Assembly (NCBI RefSeq): GCF_042663225.1
Contig: NZ_JBHTAA010000015.1
Span: 1-64,000, forward strand
Direction of reading: 5' to 3'
Source: Haloferax namakaokahaiae
GTDB lineage: Archaea; Halobacteriota; Halobacteria; Halobacteriales; Haloferacaceae
DNA: 64,000 bases
Positions 57,885 through 64,000 of the stretch are shown here, piece after piece. A program made the translations under genes and the position numbers. The notes beneath the pieces are model-generated. The model had not been told where the DNA came from, did no database searches, and saw only the letters and a program-made list of their open reading frames with translations. Position 1 is the stretch's first letter, and each line of letters starts with the position of its first letter.

Positions 57885-59132
57885 ATGCACATCAACCAGC
57901 AGCGACTCCGTAGTGACATCGAGTCGAATGCGGAGTTCGGTGCCGTCCCGACCGAGGAAGGTCGCGGGCGGACGGTCCTGACCGGGAGCGAACCAGACCG
58001 ACGAGCGCGGGAGTTCTTCTGTGAGCGACTCAGAGACGCGGGTCTCGAAATCACCATCGACGAAGTCGGCAACATCGTCGGGCGATGGGTCCCCGAGAGC
58101 GCCGACCCCGACGCCGCCTCCGTCGCCACCGGGAGCCACCTCGATTCGGTCCCCGAAGGTGGCATCTTCGACGGACCACTCGGCGTCTACGCCGCCTTGG
58201 AGAGCGTTCGAGCGATGCAGGACGCGGGCGTCGAACCCGTCCGCCCCGTCGAAGTCGTCAACTTCACCGAAGAGGAGGGCCAGCGATTCGGCGGCGGACT
58301 CATCGGTTCTGCCGTCGCCGTCGGGGAGATGAGCGTCGAGGAGGCCCTCCAAATCGAGGACGAAGACGGCATCCCGCTCGGCGACGCCCTCGCCGATATC
58401 GGCTATCGAGGCGAGGCACAACTGGACGCCTCGCGCTGGGACTCGTGGATAGAACTCCACATCGAGCAGTCCGAACGCCTCGAAGACGCGAACGTCCCTG
58501 CCGGCGTCGTCACCAGTATCGTCGGTCTCTCGCGCTGCAACGTCGAAATCACGGGCGAAGCGAATCACGCCGGTTCGACGCTCATGGACGAGCGCTCGGA
58601 CGCGCTCACCGCGGCCAGCGAGTTCATCCTCGACGTGGAGCGGGCGACGAACGAGCGCGGTGCCGTCTCGGAGACGGCCGTCGGAACCGTCGGCAAACTC
58701 GAAGTCTCGCCGAACGCGCCGAACGTCATTCCCGGTACGGTGTCGCTGACCATCGACGTGCGCGACGTGGACTACGACTCTATCGAGTACATCATCGACG
58801 AGGCGCGAGCGAGTCTCGCCGAAATCGAGGACGAACGACCCGTCGAAACCTCGCTGGAACACCCGTGGAACCGCCAGCCTATCGAGATGAGCGAGCGCTG
58901 CCGAGCCGCGCTGCACGAAGCAGGCGAGGACGCCGGACTGGACACACTCGACCTACACTCCGGGGCCGGCCACGACACGATGCACATCGCCGAAGTGACC
59001 GACGCCGCCCTCCTGTTCGCGCCGTCCAGAGACGGCATCTCGCACAACCCGCTCGAATGGACCGACTGGGACGACTGTGCCGAAGCGACGCGAGTCCTCG
59101 CGGGAGCAATCGCGTCGTTGGCGACCGAGTAG
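57885..59132 (+). CDS. M20-family amidohydrolase/Zn-dependent hydrolase (N-carbamoyl-amino-acid hydrolase type)
   Basis: A 415-residue M20 metalloenzyme. Metal ligands are His85 in ATGSHLDSVPEGGIFDGP, the bridging Asp96, and Glu in NFTEEEGQRFGGGLIGS (about 129-131); the dimerisation domain follows (EITGEANHAGSTLMDERSDA), then the catalytic domain resumes with HSGAGHDTMHIAEVT. This group cleaves N-carbamoyl or N-acyl amino acids and allantoate-like ureides. Next to a peptide transporter and DUF1028, a role in using amides or ureides is likely. Confidence 0.9.
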   Translation: MHINQQRLRSDIESNAEFGAVPTEEGRGRTVLTGSEPDRRAREFFCERLRDAGLEITIDEVGNIVGRWVPESADPDAASVATGSHLDSVPEGGIFDGPLGVYAALESVRAMQDAGVEPVRPVEVVNFTEEEGQRFGGGLIGSAVAVGEMSVEEALQIEDEDGIPLGDALADIGYRGEAQLDASRWDSWIELHIEQSERLEDANVPAGVVTSIVGLSRCNVEITGEANHAGSTLMDERSDALTAASEFILDVERATNERGAVSETAVGTVGKLEVSPNAPNVIPGTVSLTIDVRDVDYDSIEYIIDEARASLAEIEDERPVETSLEHPWNRQPIEMSERCRAALHEAGEDAGLDTLDLHSGAGHDTMHIAEVTDAALLFAPSRDGISHNPLEWTDWDDCAEATRVLAGAIASLATE

Positions 59133-59472
59133 TTCGACCCTCACACGGAGAATCGACCGGTAGCTGGCTGTTTTCTCTCGTTACTCCACCATCGAGAGCG
59201 ACTGGTGGCGACAGCGCGCGAACCGACCCGACGCGGAGAGTCCGACGTGGAGAGTCCGGCGTGGAGAGTCCGACGCAGGTCAGACATCGTACACCATATG
59301 TGAACACAGAACCGAATCCTTCGAAATAGTACTGTGGAGAACCCACGTGCCAAGAATTCACACTGTTCGATGATGAACTATTTCGTGCAAATTGGCCAGT
59401 TGTCCAGTAAAAGGCAGATTCACTATTTCCATTAGTTCGTGAAATACAAACACCTATGAGGATGCATCCGGG
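59133..59472. other. Spacer with tandem repeats before the second IclR gene
   Basis: This 340-bp interval contains the 14-bp tandem repeats listed below and a promoter-like AATACAAA box before the IclR gene. No coding frame is convincing. Confidence 0.45.
59230..59271 (+). repeat. Three tandem copies of a 14-bp unit
   Basis: GACGCGGAGAGTCC, GACGTGGAGAGTCC and GGCGTGGAGAGTCC follow one another without gaps; a decayed fourth start (GACGCAGGTC) comes next. They lie between the M20 hydrolase stop codon and the IclR promoter, so they may be regulatory or simple slippage products. Confidence 0.65.
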
Positions 59473-59480
59473 ATGTATCC
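59460..59480. promoter_or_regulatory. Paired near-identical palindromes overlapping the IclR start
   Basis: GGATGCATCC (59460-59469) and GGATGTATCC (59471-59480) are separated by one base. The second contains the upstream ATG at 59473, and both precede the ATG at 59482. Binding here by the encoded regulator would block transcription or initiation. Confidence 0.5.
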
Positions 59481-59481
59481 T

Positions 59482-60297
59482 ATGGCAGACGAACCCACGA
59501 CCGGCTCGCCGCGGACGCTGAAGACGGTGTCTCGTGCGTTCGATGTCATCCGTGCGCTCGAAGAGTTAGACGGCGCGCGCGTGACAGAGTTAGCCACCCA
59601 CCTCGACCTCTCGAAGAGCGTCGTCTACAACTACCTCAGCACGCTCAGAAGCGAGCGGTTCGTGGTGAAAGAAGAGGACACCTACCGCCTCTCGCTGCAG
59701 TTCTTGCTCGTCGGCGAGTACGTTCGATATCAGAACATCCTCTACCGAATCGGTAAATCAGAATTGGAAGAACTCGCCGCGAAGACCGGCGAGTACGCCC
59801 ACCTCGCTACCGAACAGCACGGGTTGGGCATCAACCTCTACAAAGTTCGCGGCGAGAAAGCGGTCGGTGCAGACTACCAGGTGAACAAGCTTCAGCAGGC
59901 CGATTATCTCCACTTCTCGGCGACGGGGAAGGCGATTCTCGCGCACCTCCCCCGCGAGCGCGTGAACTGGATCGTGGACCAGTACGGCCTCCCGGCGAAG
60001 ACAGACCGAACCATCACCGACCGCGAACACCTCTTCGAGGAGTTAGAGACGATTCGTGACCGCGGCTACTCGCTCAACGACGAGGAGGAGATTACGGGCC
60101 TCCAGGCAATCGGCGCGCCCGTCACCAACCGCCACGGGCGGGTGCTCGGGTCGATTAGCGTCTCGGGACCGGTCCGTCGGATGAAGCAACCGGACTACCA
60201 CGAGCGCATCATCGAGAGCGTCGTCAACACGGCGAACGTCATCGAGGTCAACGTCAACATGGAAGAGTCCGACGACGAGTTCCCGACGTTCAGCTAA
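59482..60297 (+). CDS. IclR-family transcriptional regulator
   Basis: A 271-residue regulator (274 if ATG at 59473 is used). The winged HTH includes SRAFDVIRALEELDGARVTE and DLSKSVVYNYLSTLRSERFV; the effector domain has LHFSATGKAILAHLPRERV and GSISVSGPVRRM. It has a longer, Ser/Pro-rich N terminus than the 5.3 kb IclR. It probably controls the adjacent transporter and M20 genes. Confidence 0.9.
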   Translation: MADEPTTGSPRTLKTVSRAFDVIRALEELDGARVTELATHLDLSKSVVYNYLSTLRSERFVVKEEDTYRLSLQFLLVGEYVRYQNILYRIGKSELEELAAKTGEYAHLATEQHGLGINLYKVRGEKAVGADYQVNKLQQADYLHFSATGKAILAHLPRERVNWIVDQYGLPAKTDRTITDREHLFEELETIRDRGYSLNDEEEITGLQAIGAPVTNRHGRVLGSISVSGPVRRMKQPDYHERIIESVVNTANVIEVNVNMEESDDEFPTFS

Positions 60298-60392
60298 TCT
60301 CTTTTCGAACCGACTCGCCGTTCGCGTCCGATTCGACGACAGTTCTCACACGGAGAACGGCAGGAGTCGAAGAAGGTCGGTCGGGTGTGACC

Positions 60393-62306
60393 TTAGATTT
60401 CGGTGACTCGCGCGTGTTCGTCGTCGAGTGCCGCCGCGTCTTCGGGGAGGAGTGCGACGACCACGAACTCGGCGTGTTCGTGGATGTACTCGACGAGCGC
60501 AGAGATGCGCTGTGAGTCGATTGCTTCGAGCGAGTCGAGCAAGAGGAACGGGAGTTGGTCGGCCACGTCGTGGACGAGGTAGCCCGCGAGGGCGAACACC
60601 AGTCCGATGACCTCGCGCTCACTCTCGCTCAGGTGGTCGATGGTGTCCTCGTACACCGTTCCCGTCTCCGTCTCGCGGACGATGTGGAGCACGAACTCGC
60701 GGGTGTCGTCCGAACGCCCGCGGGATTCGCGCTGGATGCGTTCGATCCAGACGCGTTCGACGTTGCCGTAGTCGAGGATGTCGAGCACGCGCTCCATGTG
60801 GTCGTTGAAGGCTTCGACCGCGTTCGCTTCGATGCGGTCGATGCGGCCGCGAAGCTCCTGTATCTCGTCGTCGATTTCCTCGCGGCGCGCGCGCAACTCC
60901 GCGAGTTCGTCCTTGCGCATCCGGGCTTCGTCGAGTCGTTCGCGGACGCGTTCGCGCTCGGTTTCGAGGCGGTCGCGTTCGAGTTCGGCGCGGTTGGCCT
61001 GCGAGTGGAGTTCGACCAACTCGTCGCGTTCGTCGTCCACGTCTTCGACTTCTTCTTCGGCGGCCGCAATCTCCTCGTGGAGTTCCTCCTGTCGCGCTTC
61101 GAGGTCGTCGATGCGCTCTGTCGTCTCCTCGCGTTCGGCAATCGTCTGTTCGAGACGGGTGTTGAGTTGGCGCCGGCGACCCTGCCGCGATTCGATGGTG
61201 TCGAGGCGGTCCGCGAGGTCGTCGATGGCCTGTCTGGCGTTTCGTCGCTCCGAGGCGAGGTCCGCGCGGTAGGACTGGAGATTGTCGATGGTCGCTTCGA
61301 TGGTGTCGGCATCGACTTCGGACCCACACGTCCAACAGACGATTTGCTCGTCTTCGAGGAGTCCCTTCGTCACGTCTCGTTCTTCTTCGCCGCGGAGGAC
61401 GTTTGCGATGTCTCGGTTCGTCCCCGAGAGCATGGACTCGTTGACGCGGATGATGTTTTGAAGTTCGTTCATCTGCGATTCGATCTGTCGAACTCGCTCG
61501 CGGCGCTTCGAGAGTTCCGATTCGAGGTCTTCGGGCGAATCGTGGCTCTCGTCGGGGAGTTCGTCGAGTGCCTCGCGGATGTCGGATTCGTCGTCGGTGA
61601 GCGCTTCGAGACTCTGCCGCTCGGTTTCGAGGCGGAACCGGACGTTTTCGAGCGACGAACGCAGGTCGCTCAGTCGCTCGAAGAGTTCGTCACCGCTGCG
61701 CGACTCGGCCGCTTCTTCGGCCTCGATTTTCGCTTCGAGTTCCTCGCACTGCTCTCTGGCGTCTTCGATTTTCGCTTCGAGTTCGGCCTCGCGCTGTTCG
61801 AGCGAATGAATCGATTGTTCGATGTTGTCCGCCTCTTTGAGACGCTGGCTGACAGACCGTCGCTCTGCTTCGAGTTGGGTGATTTTCGACTCGATGGCCG
61901 TCGTATCGACCGGCCGCATGATGAGTTCCCGAAGGTCGTCACCGCGTTCGACCGCGCGGCGGACTTCGTTGGACTCCAAGAGGAACGCGAAGAGGTCTGG
62001 AAGCGTCGGGTCGTCGAGATACGGCGCGCCGTCGGTGACGACGTTCGACCCTTCACGGCGAAGCGTTCGCGTGTAGGTTTCGTCGTTGACGGAGAGGGTG
62101 ACACTCCCCTCGTCGGCGTCGGCCTTCAGCGATGCTCGGTCGCTGCCGAGTGCCGCCATGAGCGCCTGTAAGAACGACGTTCGGTTGGTGGCGTTTCGGC
62201 CGACGAGAATCGTGATGCCTGGTTCGAACGCGACAGATGCGTGTTCGATACCGCCGATATTCTGCGCCTCAACGGAGACCTCTGAAGCGCTTTTGGTCAA
62301 GGTCAT
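60393..62306 (-). CDS. sph: Archaea-specific SMC-related protein Sph
   Basis: A 637-residue SMC/Rad50-like ATPase. Head parts: Walker A region LVGRNATNRTSFLQAL near 34-49, where the usual Gly-Lys is Asn-Arg; signature HLSESEREVIGL; and Walker B-like LPFLLLDSLEAID near the C terminus. Between them lie two long coiled-coil arms (about 140-320 and 340-520) meeting at a CxxC hook (Cys324, Cys327 in IVCWTCGSE), like the Rad50 zinc hook. Sph proteins in haloarchaea are tied to chromosome biology and cell shape and often sit beside rdfA, as here, divergently. Confidence 0.88.
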   Translation of the reverse strand: MTLTKSASEVSVEAQNIGGIEHASVAFEPGITILVGRNATNRTSFLQALMAALGSDRASLKADADEGSVTLSVNDETYTRTLRREGSNVVTDGAPYLDDPTLPDLFAFLLESNEVRRAVERGDDLRELIMRPVDTTAIESKITQLEAERRSVSQRLKEADNIEQSIHSLEQREAELEAKIEDAREQCEELEAKIEAEEAAESRSGDELFERLSDLRSSLENVRFRLETERQSLEALTDDESDIREALDELPDESHDSPEDLESELSKRRERVRQIESQMNELQNIIRVNESMLSGTNRDIANVLRGEEERDVTKGLLEDEQIVCWTCGSEVDADTIEATIDNLQSYRADLASERRNARQAIDDLADRLDTIESRQGRRRQLNTRLEQTIAEREETTERIDDLEARQEELHEEIAAAEEEVEDVDDERDELVELHSQANRAELERDRLETERERVRERLDEARMRKDELAELRARREEIDDEIQELRGRIDRIEANAVEAFNDHMERVLDILDYGNVERVWIERIQRESRGRSDDTREFVLHIVRETETGTVYEDTIDHLSESEREVIGLVFALAGYLVHDVADQLPFLLLDSLEAIDSQRISALVEYIHEHAEFVVVALLPEDAAALDDEHARVTEI

Positions 62307-62324
62307 TGGGCTACCTACAAAGTG

Positions 62325-62370
62325 ATTACAGATAACACTTCGTATTAGATTACAAAGGTACAGGTGTAAT
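62325..62370. promoter_or_regulatory. Sph-RdfA divergent operator (ATTACA-N10-TGTAAT plus a degenerate copy)
   Basis: ATTACA (62349-62354) and TGTAAT (62365-62370) form a palindrome with a 10-bp spacer; a weaker copy, ATTACA-N10-CGTATT, is at 62325-62346. Together they occupy most of the 101-bp promoter between the genes. The same palindrome with the same spacing occurs at 6146-6167. Confidence 0.5.
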
Positions 62371-62377
62371 GGATACG

Positions 62378-62385
62378 TTTATTTT
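62378..62385 (+). promoter_or_regulatory. TATA box of rdfA
   Basis: TTTATTTT is centred 27 bp before the ATG at 62408, consistent with a leaderless transcript. Confidence 0.5.
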
Positions 62386-62407
62386 GTCGGAGTAGCTGTA
62401 CTCCGTA

Positions 62408-63010
62408 ATGGCAACTGAGCGTCCGGACCCCACGAACTCCAAAGTGGGCCGGCTCATAGAGACGTATGAATTCAACGGATTCGGAGACGAACTCGAAGCA
62501 CGGTGGACCGCGGACGAAGACGCGGACAGCCTTCGAACGCTCGCGCGAGCATTCAACCTCGAACTGCTGCAGCACGCGACCGACGACGCCGGTCTCGACC
62601 TCTTGGACGGCGAAGTCGAATCGCTGTACGACGCCCTGACGGGTGACGATGCGACCGGTGCCGAGCGAACCCGCGCCCGTGGTCGATTAGAGCGCGCGGG
62701 GCTCGACGTCGAACAACTCCAGAAGAACTTCGTCTCCCACCAGGCGATTCATACCTACCTGACCTCGTACCGAGGGGCGTCGAAAGAACGGCGACAGAGC
62801 GACCCCACAGAACGCGTACAGCGACTTCGCGGCCGACTCGTCGCCGTCACCGAAAGCGCACTCGATTCGCTGGAACACCGCGAGAAACTCGAAATCGGCA
62901 CCCCCGACGTACTCGTCGATATCCAGGTGCTCTGTACCGAGTGTGGCCGTCAGTACGGATTCGACGAACTCATCGAACAGGGGTCGTGCGCCTGCGCCGA
63001 CACCGCGTGA
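62408..63010 (+). CDS. rdfA: Rod-determining factor RdfA
   Basis: A 200-residue haloarchaeal protein matching the RdfA family as I recall it: SKVGRLIETYEFNGFGDELE near the N terminus, RTRARGRLERAGLDVEQLQK and FVSHQAIHTYLTSYRG in the centre, and a C-terminal zinc-like CTECGRQYGF plus CAC. RdfA was described in Haloferax volcanii as a determinant of rod shape, next to an SMC-like gene. Here it is divergent from sph and followed by an integrase-like gene. Confidence 0.85.
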   Translation: MATERPDPTNSKVGRLIETYEFNGFGDELEARWTADEDADSLRTLARAFNLELLQHATDDAGLDLLDGEVESLYDALTGDDATGAERTRARGRLERAGLDVEQLQKNFVSHQAIHTYLTSYRGASKERRQSDPTERVQRLRGRLVAVTESALDSLEHREKLEIGTPDVLVDIQVLCTECGRQYGFDELIEQGSCACADTA

Positions 63011-63429
63011 GCGCGTTCCAATAGTGCATCACAGTTGAAGATTTCCGGAGGAGAGTACAAAGAACGACTACCCCGGTTAACAACAATGACCCAAATAGTC
63101 GGCTCGCGGTGAATGTTGGCGAACGCCCAGAGGCACCATACGTGCACCAACGGAAGACATTCTACAATTTGTGAACATTGTATACTGTGTTTCGACCAGC
63201 AGCTCGACCACATATTATGAACACACCAGAGATAGTATTGTGTTTTTATTGAAATTCTACCTCCCCTCGAATGGTAGCTGATGGGTCCGTTGCAGTCAGC
63301 AGAACTCGGGTCCGAAGCGAGAGGATGGGGCCGTCTCGAGAGAAAATACTTTGTCTCCAACGAACGGTGAACTGAGACGATGGTATCGCGCAGTCGTCGA
63401 GGACGGACACACCTCCGGGAGAGCCACGA
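63011..63429. other. AT-rich spacer between rdfA and the integrase-like gene
   Basis: This 419-bp interval has no convincing gene. It includes TACAAT-N8-ATTGTA (63163-63182) and an A/T-rich block around 63214-63260. No tRNA-like attachment site is seen here. Confidence 0.4.
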
Positions 63430-64000
63430 ATGAACTGGTCGCGGAAGTCGCTCGACGAACTCGAATCGTTCTACTGGGAGTCCATCGCGCCGGAGATGGA
63501 CAGAGCGGGGATGGACCCCACGAGCGACGTTCCGACCTACGCGTGGTTGACCGAACAGGGATGGTCGGGTATCGCGTACGCCCTGCGCGAGAAACACGAC
63601 GTGACGCCGAAGGAGTTTTTCACGGATATCGTCGGGCTCGACGATGGGAAGTCGAACGGGTACGAGTGGAGAATCGAAAACGAGCGCACTATCGACGCCT
63701 TCGAATCGTACCTCGAGATGCTCGACTCGCGGCGTGGTCTCGCGGCGACGACGCTCCCGACCCGTCGAACGCACCTCGCGCGGTTCGCGCGCCTCTACCG
63801 GCGACTCCACGGCGAGGCGAATCTGCTGGCCCACCTGGACGACAGAGACGCCGAACCGGACGAAATCGACCGCTGTCTGCGCGTGCTCGACGAGTTCGAC
63901 GACCAGTTGGCATCCGACGGAACGAAACTCGCGTACCTCCGAACGGTCCGCGCGTTTTACGAGTATCTGGTCGATTTCCGGCGCGCGCGGTACAACCCGG
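63430..64000 (+). CDS. Integrase/tyrosine-recombinase-like protein, N-terminal part (runs off window)
   Basis: The frame from ATG 63430 is open to the window end (190 codons), with MNWSRKSLDELESFYWESIA at the start. The region ERTIDAFESYLEMLDSRRGL and TRRTHLARFARLYRRLHGEA, then RTVRAFYEYLVDF, resembles the SAM-like DNA-binding domain of haloarchaeal phage-type integrases. The catalytic domain (R-H-R-Y) would lie beyond the window, so the assignment is provisional. It may mark the edge of an integrated element including rdfA and sph, or be a fixed neighbour. Confidence 0.65.
   Translation, partial: MNWSRKSLDELESFYWESIAPEMDRAGMDPTSDVPTYAWLTEQGWSGIAYALREKHDVTPKEFFTDIVGLDDGKSNGYEWRIENERTIDAFESYLEMLDSRRGLAATTLPTRRTHLARFARLYRRLHGEANLLAHLDDRDAEPDEIDRCLRVLDEFDDQLASDGTKLAYLRTVRAFYEYLVDFRRARYNP

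Noticed and set aside
60555..62171. 538-codon plus-strand frame
   Set aside because: It is the antisense of the Sph coiled coils; Glu/Arg-rich helices read as Phe/Leu/Val/Ala-rich on the other strand.

Overview
The window is chromosomal DNA from a halophilic archaeon (class Halobacteria). The evidence is a GC-rich sequence, very acidic proteins, short A/T-rich boxes 22-30 bp before many start codons (leaderless promoters), twin-arginine signal peptides, and families restricted to or typical of haloarchaea (HalOD1, DUF7344, bacterioopsin-activator-type HTH, Sph, RdfA). Genus cannot be fixed from sequence alone. No rRNA, tRNA, CRISPR array or intact insertion sequence was found.

Region 1 (about 1-22.8 kb) is an aerobic aromatic-acid catabolic block centred on phenylacetate. 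After a truncated gene, an HD protein, a cupin and an alpha/beta hydrolase come an NAD-dependent epimerase, a ThDP-dependent decarboxylase/synthase-like enzyme, an EthD-type protein and an IclR regulator. Then follow an enoyl-CoA hydratase/3-hydroxyacyl-CoA dehydrogenase pair, a degradative thiolase, a second thiolase paired with an HMG-CoA-synthase-like/DUF35 fusion, phenylacetate-CoA ligase (paaK), two hotdog thioesterases, a MaoC hydratase, an LLM oxidoreductase, an aldehyde dehydrogenase, and the epoxidase operon paaA-B-C-D with a separate zinc-ribbon gene. A divergent HTH regulator, a PaaG-like isomerase and an amidohydrolase finish the block. Together these can take phenylacetate through its CoA thioester, ring epoxide, oxepin, ring opening and beta-oxidation to acetyl-CoA and succinyl-CoA. 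PaaD and PaaZ appear as separate one-domain genes, and no PaaE reductase is present.

Region 2 (about 22.8-45 kb) looks like a cell-surface glycan locus. It holds three alkaline-phosphatase/sulfatase-superfamily proteins, two paralogous secreted beta-helix proteins (one a lipoprotein, one with a Ser/Asp/Thr linker and four repeat domains), a Gfo/Idh oxidoreductase, a Wzx-like flippase, a polytopic membrane protein with a 154-residue D/E/R tail, a FemAB-like transferase, an alpha-toroid-like protein, two Nudix proteins and a DUF1616 membrane protein. No ordinary soluble glycosyltransferase is present. One small membrane-protein gene is broken.

Region 3 (about 45-51 kb) is a set of small regulators (winged helix, HalOD1, DUF7344, HTH-10), a SprT-like metalloprotein, a Tat-exported glycoside-hydrolase-like protein and a small beta-helix protein, with AT-rich spacers.

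Region 4 (about 51-60.3 kb) is a peptide/amide uptake and hydrolysis unit: DUF1028, a Dpp/Opp-type ABC transporter whose two ATPases are fused, an M20 amidohydrolase and an IclR regulator.

Region 5 (about 60.4-64 kb) holds the SMC-like Sph protein and RdfA, divergently transcribed, and the start of an integrase-like gene that runs off the window.

The strongest unexplained signal is a repeated 17-bp palindrome, GTTCG-N7-CGAAC. It occurs four times within 1.24 kb around the first IclR gene; three copies lie in a gene-free interval between convergent genes. The best protein-level oddity is the HMG-CoA-synthase-like/DUF35 fusion, which has lost both the catalytic cysteine and histidine.
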